A stretch of 64,000 bases of DNA from Spirodela intermedia (taxonomy: Eukaryota; Streptophyta; Magnoliopsida; Alismatales; Araceae): contig LR746265.1 in assembly GCA_902729315.2 (NCBI GenBank), forward strand, positions 2,584,892 to 2,648,891, given 5' to 3'. This document shows positions 11,701 through 26,100 of the stretch, piece by piece. The translations under genes were made by a program, and so were the position numbers. Numbering within the stretch: the stretch's first letter is position 1; each line of letters starts with the position of its first letter. The notes below the pieces were generated by a model. That model did no database searches and had not been told where the DNA came from. It saw only the letters and a program-made list of their open reading frames with translations.

Positions 11701-14700
11701 CCTACACATCAAGGATACTGGTCAAAATGCTTTACTCAAATCGTAAGGGAAGATCACAGAAGGACAATCGCCAAACCTGTATGCTTTGTACAAGAGCTTG
11801 TTCCACCACCATCTTGTCAGCATCTATGCCAGATAAGGTCTCGCCAGAAGCCTGCCAAGGCTCAGCCAATAGAGTCGCGGGATTTACTAGGGCTGACTCA
11901 ATTCCTTTACCTAACATATCTAACAATAATCTTGCTTGCATATCCAGAACCAGGGCTCTCACATCCTGAGCATTTGTACCTTCCAACAGCCTGCATTTTA
12001 TCCTATCCAGGCACTGCAAGAAGCTAAAAAACTATAGTTACCTTGTGTCATTCTCGCTAAGAAGAATACTTGCATGGAAAATCCGAAACGATTCTAATGA
12101 GGATATTTGAATCCAGTATGCATGGTAGAAATGAGAAACTTAGGCAGGATTCTAGGATGGGGCATTCATCATCCTCTATCATTACGGTATACAGATTAGC
12201 CCACTTCTTCCTGTCCTCTATGAACATCTTTCTCTCCTCTCCAAATCACACTTTCAAGGGAGTACTATTCTTTCACTCACGAGATGAACAAATCCAAAAT
12301 GTCCATTGCAACCCAACGGCCTTCAACATTCTCCTACTTCTCAGACTATCTTCTGCATCTAATCGCGAAATGCTTCCACCAGCGTTGAGATGGATGCTCA
12401 CAAAGTAATAGGAAGGCTGTTTGACTACAATAAGAATAAAGATGGATGGGGATAAGATTGGCCGGAGAAAGAATGTTGCTATCTTTTATGCGCAGAAGAT
12501 TACAAACAGTTCAGCGCATCAAGCAACATATAGAGAAAAAAGTGGTACATGTTAAAGCAAGAGGTTAAACATCAGAATTCAAGGATCAGCGTCACTCTCA
12601 AAATGCGAAGAGTCTATGCAGCTGGGCGAAGCGGTTTTTCAGGAAGGCAGTGAGGTGTGAGATGAACCTCTGGTGTTTATGTGGCATTGAATGCAAGCAG
12701 CTGGGAAGATGTGATGAGGGATGGGGACATTATGATACGTTCAAATAAATATATGGCGCAGGAGACGGAATTCTCACACAAATGTTAGCATGCCTCCGTT
12801 AATGAACTATACAATGTAGACACTTGACGACCTTGGTGCTCTGAATGAAAAGTATAAGAGATTTCTGCTTTGATGAACTCATGAAACTCATTTCAGAGAC
12901 AGATTTGGCAAATGTGTGCATCTCTGACCCTCCATCGACTTTGTCCAATCAGGAAATCTGTGTTTCTAATCCATTTCAAACGATTCTAAGTCAACATCTT
13001 GAGAATACCTTTTTCCCAATGGTAGAGAACCATTTGCTTGATATGACCAACATCAAACCACAACCCTATATACAACACAATCTACAAGAAATATCTGGGG
13101 AAGAACACATTTCAATTTATAAATAAGTGAATCTAAGAGTGCTTTCTAGAAATGGTTGATGAAACCTGGAAGGAAAAATTTCCTGGGACAGCACTGAAGG
13201 CCGAACCGTCAGAGAAGCCAAAGAAATGAAGTAATTCTCAGAATAGCACATGGATTCTTCAAATCTCTTTAAGCAAATACAAGATATTGCAATCATAGAA
13301 AAAAAATGGGATGCTTTGTGAAAAAAGACTAACAGACCCATCTGAAAGTTGGCAATCATGATGATCTCGACAAAGAAGGGCTTTTCTCCCCAAAAAAACG
13401 ACGGCTGACAAATATATAGAAAGAGATATAAGGTGTGGAGCACGTTCTTAAGCGTGAGGAAAAATGAGAAGCTATAAGGTGGAGCCTTGTTTCAATGTCA
13501 ACATTAAGTACTACCTCGGATTCCTCAGAAGGAAGCGAAGTTAATGTTACAAACTCTACTACGAGTTCATCGAAGGGAGCAATTTTTCCTTTGTCTGGGA
13601 GTACAGTACGGATACCTTTCCCCTAATATATATTATTATTAGCGGACATGGATAGAATAAATTGACAACCATTACGGAGTTTAAGAAAGAAAAAAAGCGT
13701 TTGGAAATATTGTAAATTATAAAGAAGAAACAGAGTACCTACAAGACCATAGGCCAATTAGCTATTTGAACAGATATTATAAGATTTTCATAACAATGCT
13801 TCAGTTCAGCTCGAAACAGTACTTTTTCTTTGTGATTACGAGTATAGGTAAGGAAAATCAAAATGCCTTCACAAAAAAACGTATACAGCCAGCAGGCCCA
13901 CCTGGGGACACAAGTACATTCATACAATGAGGTATCGTCAGAGGTATGTTTTGGGTTTCAACTAGATTTTACAAGAAACTAAAGGTAAAAAAAAATATAA
14001 TGGTTCAGGTCATGCATAACTATACAATGGGACTTGTAACCTCGCTGAATAGCCAGTAAACTAGATATTTGACAGAACGAGGGTTTCAGATGTGTTGGAT
14101 TGTGTGAGAAAAGAAAATTAATACCCAGATTTTCTAGGTTCATGAGTATCTGCTATGGGTTTTCAATGTTTTTTAAGAAACAGACTGTACCTAATCTAGA
14201 AATGGGCAGCTTATTTTACTACATTTCAAATTCGACATGGCAGGATCCATTTGTCAAGTCTCCACATGAATTTATTAATATCAAATTGAGTTTTTTGTCC
14301 TTCCACAACACAGCAGGGAAATTCATCTTTTAGTCCAACCAACCAGTAATGCAGTCCACAGCATGACAAAGCTTTCCCAATGGACCCCTTCTACAGAGTT
14401 CTTCGAAGTGTGCATTCACCACAGGAAATACAAAAATACATCTTGCAGAGTAATACATCCTAGAATAAAAGGCTGAATCATAACAAAAGTGGAAAATTTG
14501 AGATGACATACAGGTCCATATTGCTGCCTATGCTGAATGGATGGAAGCGAATGGAAGTCAGCATCCAGTACTGCAATCACACTGTTCAACGATACTGAAA
14601 GGGTAAATATTATTTCGGTAAGTGACCAAATCTAAAACCAGAAAAACGTATAAAGGTAAAGTCAGTACAGTCTTATTTCAGATTTTGAAGAAAATAAGAC

Positions 14701-17700
14701 AATGCATCAGATACAGGTGGGAAGGAATGAGAAAGGAAAAAATGGAAGCAAAAGAAAGCAAGGACAACAGGGGCTACGGAAACACACTCTACAGTAACCG
14801 TGGCAGTAAAAGGTGCAATGACTCATATAAATCAGACCAGGTTGCAAAATTTTGCTATCAAGTGAATGGAATGCCATGACTAAGGGCAGCACAGAATTAC
14901 CACTCTTAGAGACATGGCAGCATACTAGTTCAAACCGCAGAAAAACCAAGTCACTTACCAATGCCATCCTCTGCAGCACTATGCGTGCAGCCAACTGCAT
15001 CCCACCAATCAACTCCCACTAAAAGACTCCACCAGAACCTAAATGAAAGGCAACAAACAACCATATGACACTTAGAGCATCAAACTATATAGAATAATAA
15101 CCGAATCAGGAATCTGATTTTCAGATACCTATCCACAATAGCACGTTCCCAGGTTGCTGAATTTGCTTTCACCGGTGTGTTAGGTATAGCAGGGGGAAGA
15201 ACACGAACTATCTTCAATGTAGTACAGTCCTTGTGGGTATCATGCCAAACTGAAGCCAGACAGCAGCTTGTAGATGAAAAGGCAGGAGCAGCAATTGTTG
15301 ACCCAACATTTATCTGATAGTTATCAAGAGGAGTGAAGCATGAACCAGAAAATATGTGGACACCACCCCTAAGAAAAGCAACAGCAACTTCACCACCATG
15401 AGCAGAATACACAATTTGAGCCAGCATCCTAATGTCACTTGGCAGCTCATATGGATCAAAACTAAACCTATTTGTCTTTTCAATACTGGAATCGGATGAT
15501 GTTCGTTCATCAGATATATTTGGCACATTACAATTTGCTTGGGAGCCTTTAAAATCATCTGTTGGTGGAAAGCTCTTATCAACTCTTGTGAGCCAAACCG
15601 TCTGCATAGGAGGCTGTCCACCAAAACTAGAAGCTGGATTTCCAAAAATGTGATGGAGGGCAACAGATTGAAGGGAAGATTCCCAACATTGTACTCTCCA
15701 TCCAGTTATTGATGGTCCCTCATCCGGGTCATAAGGAGACATATACTGACCTACACAAGACACAAACCTATGTAACGAATCATGGAACCATCAGCGGGAT
15801 ATGAATTTCAGCTAGAAAAATGAGGCGGAAATTTTCTAAACGTATCTAAAATAAAATGTTATAAGAGAAGTGCATATTTCAAGGTCCGAGTTTTTAAAAA
15901 TTTAAGCACGAATTTGACCGTCAAAATTCTCAAGTTAATCGAGAGATAACTGGAGAAATCAAAAGGCATGAAATTCTAGAGATTATTAAAACCCGTGGGT
16001 AAGTTGTCTCAACAAACCATTCCACAACGACAGAAGAAAAAATAATTAAGCAATTTTAAACGCTAATCACAGATAAAGGATTAGATGTCTACTTCTACAT
16101 AGATCAAACAGAGATATAGACGAGCTCCATACATCAACGAATTCGATATTACATGAATGGTACCTTCGACTATCACAACAGAAATTACTGATCCGCCTCG
16201 TGTTGGGTCGAAAGCAACAGCAGTAACGCCAGAACCCCATGTAGTGGTGGTAGCCGACTGTGCAGCAGCCTCTGGGCTAACATATGCAGAAAAATTTGAA
16301 ACTGGAGAACACTGAAGAGAAACAGACTCACTGAAGTCTTGATCCGTTGGCTTCTTCCCTTGCTTTACTTCGGAAAGTAAATATTCCTGCTTACCCAAGA
16401 GGTAGGATGCTAATGGAGCAAAACCTGCCCAGGAAGAACTTAAAGAAGATGGAACACCAACGCCGGTGGTTATCTTTGCTGTTGACTGAAAATCATTACC
16501 AGGACCAGGTGTCACTTCCCAAACAACCACAGTAGATGGGTTAACAAGGGGAACGCCAGCTACATGCATGGCGCCAGAATCAGTGATTATGGCATCAGCA
16601 GCCATGATACCACTTGGACCAGCTCCCAGTAACCCTTTGCTAGTTGCAAACCATTTCGAGGGAATTCCACTCTGAGAAGGAGGCCACTGAGACCAGTGAA
16701 GCTGGAGAGAGCCGGAGGAGAATACTGAGCATACGCAAAGAAAATTTGGCCACCTTGCTGAAACAGAAATTTTCAGAAGCATAATCATGACAGAGTACAT
16801 AAACCAGATCTATGACAATCACTTTAATATAGCTAGACAAGAAGAAAGCGGGATCTTCTAGACCTGAACTTTGAGGCTGCTGCGAGAGGAACTTTTCTTC
16901 AAATGTTGACTTCTGATTTACAAGGCCACTAGAATTTGAAGGAAGCCATCGATACTGGTCGGAACAGTATTTCGAGAGTATTATTCAAATGAAACAAGAA
17001 GATTAATAGGCAATAACTCGTTTATTATGCAGAAAGTGCAAGAGATAAAATATCAGAATATCAGAATATGCAGTGAAGCTGGAGAGAGTACATAAATATC
17101 AGAATATGCATCAGCAGGCATGGGCTTATTATTGAGTTGGAGACGTTCTCCAAAAAGAGGAACAAAATTTGACATCAAAAAATAGTCATAAGAAGTGTAC
17201 AGAGGAGACAACTGCGAAAAAGTTTTTACATTTAAGCAGGTCTCAAAGCATCAGGCAATAACGATAAGAAATGTGCTAGAGAAGAAGATGCACAATCATG
17301 TTATAAAGTATGGGTCACATGATTGGACTCTTGGATGAAGGCATCACGTTTGCACCAAATCTATAATATCCCTCATGCCAAAACAAAATTGTATCAGTAA
17401 ACAGGTCCTTGCTACTAACCGTGTGTCACCCTACTTTCACAGGGCACTTGTTGAATTCAAGCAGAATTCAACTCATCAATCTAAGAACCAAAATACAAAA
17501 GAAGTGGCAGAAAAGCTCTTGCCGCGGGATAAGAAGGTCATGACATGATATAAACTATATGGTCAAAAAATTTGAAAGAAACCCACGTTAGCAGATGGCT
17601 ATGCCCTGTGGACATGGTGGAGCACCTCTCAAGTGTATACTTCTTAAGGAGTGTTAACTGACTGACTACTGCGGGTTGGGGCTTACATCAATATGACTCC

Positions 17701-20700
17701 ACATGCCTTTTTTTAAACGAATTTTTTTACACATTAAATATGTGCCGATAACATCACTTCGCAAATGATTACATCAGTCAATTTTTCAGTGCTGAAGGGA
17801 ACCTGAGGAACAACTACAGACATGAAATTGCCTGTTTCCAGCGCCAGGGAAGGATTCAAACAGACATTATCATAGATATTTTTTCTGCAACACATGCTAC
17901 AAGAACAACTCAAAGCGTTACCTTGAACAATACAAGCACAAATGCACAGTACTCGGCCCTTAAATATGTAATGACCCAATAAGTATCACATTTTTTAGCA
18001 ACACCAACTGTTATCTAGTATCATTGCATGTATAGGCAAAACGAGTTGCAGAACATGCACCTCGAAGTACAAACCAAGAGTGGCACAGCTACATATTCAA
18101 ATAGATGAGGATTACCGGTGGCATTCCTGACAACCATTTCGTGACAACAGCCAGATCTTGTTGCCAGTCATATTCACGTTGCCAGCAGTTGGCATCACGT
18201 ACAAGGTTAACAGGACCCTAAAAACAGTCATAGGAGTAGATAAGAATTAGCTCTCATGAATTCAACCTGAAAGAAAGGAGACAAATGCAAAACAACAGAA
18301 AAAAATGATCTCATAAAAAGTACCCCGATTTAGAGGACCCATAAAAACCAATTCAACCTCAGGTGTTAAGCGCAACTGCTTTACCATTCTACCCAAGTAT
18401 TCACTGAAACCAACTGACATAAAAAATGATACACAAGAAAAGATTCTTCGTTTGACATGCTCACTTGAGAAGGCTGGGTCCATATAGTTATCCTCCCGTG
18501 AATGTTGGCAATCAGAAGAGCACGAGGGCAGGACTTGGGGGACCATTCAATGAATTGCACAGAATCACGCGGAGAATCTGATAAGAGTATAACAAAGCAA
18601 AATTTAAATGCAACAACCGAGAAATTTATACAACACAAAGTAAACACGCGAAAAATAACTCTTGTAAAAGATTTTGATAACCTCTTGGAAATAGGTCAGT
18701 CCATGGAAGCCTATCCTTTCCTAATAGACAATGTTCAGCATAATGCAGGAATATCTAGCGAATTATAGCTAGCTGTACTTTTACCTCATTCATTGATATG
18801 CCTTGAAGATAACAATGATAGCACGAATTTTATGGAAGGGGAAGAAAAGAGTAAAAAAGATTTGAAGTAGAAACTGCGCAGGCTACTTATGCTGTATGCA
18901 AACTTGCATGTTTCCCATTCTGAAACCCTCCTCACCAGCCCAAAAAGCTCAGCCTATTTTGTCCGCGTGAGGTGGGCGACTTAGAGGGGTAGTTTTCAAC
19001 TACCAATCCAACACAAGTACAGAGATTTGTGGTTTATCTACTCTCCCTGCACCTTCACCCTTGCATTAGTGTGAAGCAGGCAGTTCAAATCAACACTGTT
19101 GAAGGAACAACATCAAGTGTCTAAGAAACTTGAGATAATGGAATTAGAATTCCTACCGGCAACAACATTGAACACAGCAGATTCTGTGGGCCTCTCCGGA
19201 TTCACAATGTGTATAGGAATCCAGAATGGAGGATTTGCGTTAGAACTGAAAAGTATAAAAGATAACGTAAAAATAAGTATAATTCTTCAAGAACATAAAA
19301 AAACAGTACAATCGCAAAAAATCTTCTTAAAACAGCTGCTTCACAAGTAGGTAAATATAACTTCTCCGGGAGATTCTTCCATTGCTGTCAATATCAGAAA
19401 TTTTATAGAACTATTTTCCATTTAAAGTGTAAGGGCAGATTTTTTTTACTCATATTAATATGCATTGTTTTTTATCAAACAGCTTATTAAGTATTGGAAT
19501 AACTCATTTCAGACATAATTTACTTTCTCTTTTGGGATCAAGTATCCGTTGAAATTTTCCCTTGACGAGAGCACCACTCAAACCGCACAAATGAAATAAT
19601 ACCTCACACCCTCAGAAAAAAGCTATGCCACTCAAACAAAAAGTCAAAGGTAAGATTGTTTTGTACTTGAAAGAAATATTACACACATGCTACCGAAACA
19701 AAGATCACAGTAGTACTGCATCCTGAAAAAAAGGGTCCATCGAAGAAAGATCTAAGGAAAGGATGAAACCTAAGAACAAATTTTCCTCCTATTAGCCTGG
19801 TTTCAAACTACAATCTACTTGCTAAACCCTACGGAAAAACATAACCTCGGTCACGAACTGGATCAGCACATTTCTCAGAAGGATCAAAGAGCCCTAAGTT
19901 ACTTTTGCTGTTCTTTATCCACCGGATTGACACCATCCACACGTGTGAAACGCTTAGCACTATTATCAAGACTATTGAAACGTCTTTAAATCAATGCTTC
20001 AACGCACAATATGAAAATCTCATCAGCCTCGTCAACATGCCCGATCAATAGAGACCTCTTCCTTGAGCGCCCAGTCTCCCATTTAATAAGTAGAATTCCC
20101 ATGTAGCAATGCAAGCCAAAATCACAGCTCCCATTACCATCAGAACTTGAAACAACTTACGTTCGCATAGTTACAAAGAATAGATTTATCCAAAAATCAC
20201 TCCCCGTTGCATTTAAACTTCATGCGGATCCAGTGAATTGGTCTTTGGAGAAATTTGTCGCTCTGCTTCTATCGGCAAATACCACCATTATCACTGCTAA
20301 TCCGGTATCATAGAGTTTATCGTCCAAGTCACTTATAAACCTCTATATGTAACATTTCTGACATTTACTTCGTGATAAAGCTCCATATGTATGCTTCACT
20401 CAAACCTCTATCTTCGTTTGTGCTGGGCATTCTTTAGAATCCTAATATGACCATTAAACTAAATTAAAATTTCAAGTTTTCTATGTCATGTCATGAGAAA
20501 GAAAATAATCTAAGATCAACGCTTCAAAAGTTCACCTAGTTTAACGGCCTGGTAGAGCATAAACTTCGAACATCAATGCTAAACAAAAACTCGTGCATTC
20601 TACCTCAACATATTTCGTCCAATTCAAGCAACACAGCATCTTCCCTCATACCAATCCACATAGATGGGAGCTCCTTTGCTCGTAATGAAGTTGACGTATT

Positions 20701-23107
20701 AAGAAATGGAATCAACAACAGAAATATCAACGCGGACTCTTCTCCACTCTTCTGAATCAATAATGCAGGCCCATCTCCATCAACCACATTCATCACCTCC
20801 TATCACTTGATTCTGTTCGGAAATCCCATACCAAATTGGCATGTAAATTTCTCCAAAATACCAAACATCTTACCATCCAGACTGCAAAATGAATGTCACT
20901 ACATTAAGTCAAACATTAGACTTTTTGTTCTTCTCGGTGCTGGTAAAGACGCAATTTCCAAGTTGTGAGGCAGGCATTATGGAAAATAAATACTATCCAG
21001 TTCGTCTTAAGCACTGTAGCAGGACCTGATACCTTGCCTGGTGCAGAAAAGGCTATCTACTTAAGGGTATTCTGCTAAATTGAAAATACTTTCCTTGAAG
21101 TTTCCCACATATCGAATATTATTTTAATTCTGTCGGTCAATGCATAATAGTGACATAATGAAGACTTCTCATGCCCATGTGTTTGTTTTCCATTGTCCCG
21201 TAAGCCATTTATGAGGTAAAAGAAACATGGGCAAAAGTGATCTATTTTAGTATCAAGCCAATGAAACAATCGATTTGAACAATGAGACACTTCTCAATTG
21301 TGCGAAGTTGTACTTGTCTCTCAAACTTATTATGATATCTACAAGGAATCAATTTGAATAACGACGAGAGACATGTCAAAACAGAAACCTTGGTATTCTC
21401 GCACATGTCTCAGAAGCGCAAGCAATAACGTTCAGTGATCCGCACCAGGCAACTGCACTGAAAAAAACATGACATTTCTTATGGATTTACCTTGATATGA
21501 TAAATAGAAATGGTCATGGAGAAAGGAGACCAAAATTGAAGGAAAATATTGATGAAAATATTGATGAAACAACAGAAGAAATCAGGTATGAATTCAACCG
21601 CACAGATGACCATCACTGCAGCAATGGATCCATGACACACAGAACGCCCCATAAACAACGTTTTTATTTTATTCGCACAGTCAGAGGTGCTATTTGGCTG
21701 GGTAAGTCCAGGATCAACGAAAACTGGTCTGCAGATAGACTGAAAGCATCACTCGCATGCTCGGGTCCTTTAGCCCAAAAGCATCCTATGGAATGCTTGG
21801 CACACTTTAGCGCTCTACACAGCCCCGAACCTGCAGCACACCCGTAACAAGTATGCACACACGCATAGTAATAGCATTTTCCAGGTCTAATCCAATCCCA
21901 TCACCCTGATAACATCCCACTACGCACAGACAACACTCATACCCACCATCCACGCCATCCTGGCTACAGGCTAGCTTGGACGGAGCAACCGAAAATCTGA
22001 TGATATTCCCTAGTGGGTTTCAGAGAAACATTGTGGCAAAAAAGAACACCTCTCTACCCCTTACCCTTGTGTTTCGGAAACATGAGATTCTTCTAGAACT
22101 AAACTGAATTGGGTTTTACACATAATTGGCCAATTCACTAGCCAAAAGTGAAATAAAACTCTCAATTAAGGGGAATAGTTTAATACATTACTATCGGCAT
22201 CTTCTCCTACGTCTAACTTCAAAATAATAAAAAAAATCATCTTGGTATACACGTACACCAGCTGTCTGCAACCCTTTTTAAATCCAAATGTCTAAAATGA
22301 CAAGGATGTGTGGACAGACAATTATCCACGATGCTATGGAATATTTTGAGGAACTATAAGAAATACCATGACGTGCTAAAAAAAATTAAATGAATATTGG
22401 GAGGCATAAATTTTCAGTGAGAATATTACACTCCACGTCGGGATTGGAATTCGAGATAGCACCACTGAACGGAATAAGCGCTCCAAGGAAAGAACTTTAG
22501 AATGTAAAAGTCACAAACCGGTTGTCTACCCCTAAAATTGATCGACGTACGGGTGCGGCGTAATAAACAAAAGTTCGAACGATTTTAGTGCGAGAAGGAA
22601 CAGTGATCAAGAGTTAATCACCCAGTCCCCGCCAGTATATGACCACGGTAGTAAACCCCTTCGCATCTATATCGAAGTATAATCAAATAACCCAAGTGAC
22701 CTTCGGAACAGACAGAGCACGGAGCAGTATACATGGAACATAGAGGAAATCGGCTGGAAAATGGGGCACCTAAAGTTTCGACAGAGCTCGGGAACGCTCA
22801 TCTTGTGCCGAATATTAGACGGAGGTTGCTTGAGTCGGATCCGGAACACTGTGGCCGGTGGCACGGAAGAGCTCGACGCCCCATCGGCGTCCTCCATCGC
22901 CTGGTCCTCCGACTCCCGCTTCACAGCGGCCCGGCCCCCTCCTGCGCTTGGCCCTTCGATGCCGGCATCACCGTCGGGCTCCACCCCTCGGTCAAAAACC
23001 TTGACACGGTCTCCCTCGGCGACAATGGCAGTTTGGTCCACATCTGCCTCTTTAGGGAGAACGGCAGAGTTGGTGGTGGAGGCCACCGCGCCCTGGGTAC
23101 TGTTCAT
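8736..23107 (-). CDS. MED16: Mediator of RNA polymerase II transcription subunit 16 (MED16/SFR6)
   Basis: Sixteen exons on the minus strand: 22770-23107, 21389-21457, 19157-19245, 18465-18577, 18116-18217, 16864-16954, 16164-16757, 15129-15750, 14959-15038, 14512-14594, 11777-12013, 11527-11701, 10537-11042, 9634-9810, 8975-9355, 8736-8879. They sum to 3801 nt, 1266 residues, against about 1278 in Arabidopsis SFR6, and every junction is in phase. Marker segments are KMSVPELCRNF, DSPRDSVQFIEWSP, ARWPNFLCVCSVFSSGS, GPSGIMAADAIITDSGAMH, GSGVTAVAFDPTRGGS, GTFPGTPAVRLIGDCHFLHR, and NMPRPRGADAAGLLLRELE. The N-terminal half is a WD40-like propeller. The C-terminus has two CxxC pairs (C1220/C1223 and C1255/C1258) that look like a small zinc site. 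MED16 is a Mediator tail subunit in the nucleus that relays CBF cold, iron-deficiency and immune signals to RNA polymerase II. The first 75 residues are acidic, low in complexity and less conserved. The largest introns are 12014-14511 and 19246-21388. Confidence 0.96.
10236..10447. repeat. Direct repeat of about 54 bp within MED16 intron 13
   Basis: The segments 10236-10289 and 10394-10447 are nearly identical; both start GATCATCTGCTGAAGAGG and continue through CAACGAAAT.GATGGAAG to a run of CCCC. They lie 158 bp apart. A shorter piece (CCCCTGGACAACGAAGTAGG) follows near 10468-10488. Between them, CTTGTTCTTCCATGT is itself doubled near 10316 and 10342. Confidence 0.8.
12014..14511 (-). other. 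Large MED16 intron (2.5 kb), nothing recognised inside
   Basis: The intron is bounded by GGACCT|GTATGT and TTGCAG|TGCCTGG on the minus strand. It contains a plus-strand open frame of 93 codons at 12845-13126 with no recognisable similarity and no context for expression. It is AT-rich with short A and T runs. Confidence 0.6.
19246..21388 (-). other. MED16 intron 2 (2.1 kb), nothing recognised inside
   Basis: AT-rich sequence between the 69-nt second exon and the third exon. No coding frame, RNA gene or clear transposon end was seen. Confidence 0.55.
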
Positions 23108-26100
23108 AAGGCGAGGAGGGCGGTGAGGGGAACCTCAGGTCATTTATAGCGGTGTAGTGGAAGGATGCTGTCGCTGCAGTGAATGAGACGGGAATCACCG
23201 TTAGTCATGATCTTTTCCTCTCCGCTTTGTGGGGTTTGCCACTCGCAGTTCCTTTTGACAGGCAAGTGCTGGTGGCAGTGAGGATGAGACTAGGGTTTTC
23301 GGACGGGGACTGCGTGGATTGCTGAGTGTGCTCCGCGTGGAGACAACGGGGAGGGGTGAGCATTCGAGAGAGGACGAAGACCGCAAGTGGAGGAGAGGTG
23401 GAGATCACGAAGACTACCAGTTACCTTCGATTTGCTTCCCGTCGCTGTCAAACCAGCCTCCTCCTCAAGCACGGAACTCTCGTCTTCCCCGAAGAAGATC
23501 GCCCCTCCGAGGGTAGAAATGGAAGCTCCCCGCGGCTTCTGGGAGAGAGACCTGAGTTCTTTCTGTGGCGCGGTTACCCCGCTTGGCCCCGCGCGTAAAT
23601 AATTAAAGATATCATTAACTACAATTATATAATAAATATTGAAATATTCTAGGTAAAACATAAAAAATATAAATAAATAAATAATACCATCGCGATCCTC
23701 ATTGAATGCAACGCCGAGCCCAGCCTTCCATAACCCATCCCCACTTATTGGGTCCCACCCTGCGCCATATTTGACGTCCCATGAGCCCATTACGGGAACT
23801 TTCTCCAAATGGGCCTCGAATAGGAAGGCCCACCCAATAATACGGCCCAATTATTACCCACGTCGTGATGGGCATTTGTTAAGACTAGACCATCAAACTA
23901 ATCACGTGAGGATTCCTCCACGTGGATTATCTCGTCACGAGCATAGGCGATCATCTGAATCCACATTGATGAAAGGGTCAACCATCTTCTATTTACATAT
24001 TAATGGAACTCAAATATTATTAATTTCTCAATATTTCATCGTTGACCTGGGATACCCGTAAACTTCACGACCGAGGAAGTTCATTTTTTATCGTTATTCT
24101 TTATATTTTAATTTATGGAATATATTATATTATTGAAATTTGAATAGAAAGTCCTTCGGTTTTTTCTGTGATTGTAAACCTTTGACTAATCCATATATAC
24201 AACTAAGTCCACGAGTGACTAATAATTTAATATTACTCCCACAATCTCTCTCTCTCTGCCAACTTACGTGCCCATGACCGTCTCTCACGCCCCCGACTTC
24301 CCGTCCTTTGAACTCTCGTCCTCACAAGTCGGCCCCCCGTCGACATGGGTTTCATAAAAAATAACCGTTGACCAATGTATTTTGCAAATCACGATTAAAG
24401 GAACTGCTCTGCCAAATAAAGAAGGTCTCGTATGACGTACGGAGGTGTAAAGTCAACGGGAACAGCGTCATTGTTAGTGACAGTCCTTTAGGATATTTGA
24501 TTCTTTCCATTTAGTTGATCGAAGGGAGTTTTACTAATTCGCGATCGTCGTCGGAGACGCCGTCTGCTCGGAGAAAGCCGCGGGCATTCAGCCGAGCGGG
24601 AGCCTGCGAGAGTGTCCACTACGTTAGAGCTGCTAACGGAGGCGCGTGGTGGGCGGGGGGCATCAATGCGGTATCAGGAAGCTATGAGAATGTCCATCGC
24701 AGATTTTTCCAGTGTCTCGTTGATCCGCCATGGATGACCTTGGGCGCTGTTGATTCTGGTGATTTTTACCTGCTGTCAATGTGCTTATCGGCGATCTACG
24801 GCATGTTCCACTGGAAGACGGAGGGCAGACGGTGGTCGTCATTCTCCATCTCTCTTTCATCATGGGGCCATTAACGTGTGGACGAAGAAGTATACTCCTT
24901 CCTACCCGTGGAAATTTTCTCCAGGGGAGGTGATAGGGTAGACTAAGTCACTTGCTATCACCGCGAGGTTAGTCACGATAGACGGCACTAGGTGTCGCCT
25001 TTATATGGTGCAGTGGGATTAATGGAGGCAGCGTGCGCCAGTGGAACTCGGCGTCTGTGGATGCAGCAGAGCGTTTCTATCCCGGCAGAGTATGGAAAAG
25101 GAGAACCGTGAGATTGAGAAGCTCCCAGGAGCCGGCGGCATCCGATCGCATGCGAAGATCTGATCGATTTCTTGGGATCCACGAAACGTGGCTTCGTTTA
25201 CCCTCCGCGCACCTCGGCGTCTCATATCGTGTTTTCAAGGAAGGCGGCGGAAGATCTTCTCTGGAGTAGAAAAACGCACAAGAACTTGCAGATTTGTCTT
25301 CACGAACGGTGGCAGATGGTGGTTGATATTAGGGAGCGAAGGTGGGCATTGATCATCAGACAGAGGACAAACTGGCGCGGGTGAATTGAAACTTTGTCTG
25401 GTTGTCTACGGTTTCCTGTTCTACTGGAGAGTCCGAAGATGGAAGGAGGAATGATATGGTTTCTACATTGAACCTGGGAAAAATTTGAAGCCCAGTTGAG
25501 ACCATAGGTACTTCTCTCCTTCGATGCTCCAGTTCGTCCATGGGATGTCCTTTCCTTCCGTCCTTCCTTCCTTCCTTCTCTTCTATGGCTCACGACTTCA
25601 CATCCTGTAATTTAGATTTGCTATCACTGGTAAGATTCTAATCCGACAATTCGTCTTCAGCTCAGATGAAAATGCACATTTAATAATAATAAAGAAGACA
25701 TTTGGAGGACGTGATCTGGGTTAAGAGACTTAGTATGGTGATAGGTTAGCTATAGCAGAAGTGTTGTTCGAGGGAAACTTGTATGAAGAAGTTCCTCAGA
25801 TTACCTGGGCGACGTCTTCGTACAGGTTTTGCTATGATATGCGTACTGGCACATCTAAATAGGACGAGGAGATCTGAAAACTAAAAAAATTAGGTCGATT
25901 TCGTTTCTCCCGAATTCAGAGAAAATTGTCATTTGCACCATAGAGAAGGAAAACATATGTCAGGGGAAATTCTTTTCCAGGTTTATTTCTACAACCTGTA
26001 TGTCTGGTAGCAATACATTGTGGATGAAGTCGATTACACAATCTAAAAATGCTTATCAGAAGTATGCTCATAATTCTCAGGGACATGTACTATAACAATA

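Noticed and set aside
12845-13126. Plus-strand open frame of 93 codons in a MED16 intron
   Set aside because: It is antisense to an intron, with no similarity and AT-rich composition like its surroundings.
23290-23850. Minus-strand open frame of 186 codons upstream of MED16
   Set aside because: It lies in the probable MED16 leader and promoter, has no recognisable domain, and is not needed for the complete MED16 model starting at 23107.
24515-25269. Short plus-strand open frames between MED16 and the kinase gene
   Set aside because: There is no recognised protein, competing frames exist on both strands, and the region more likely holds promoter or leader sequence.
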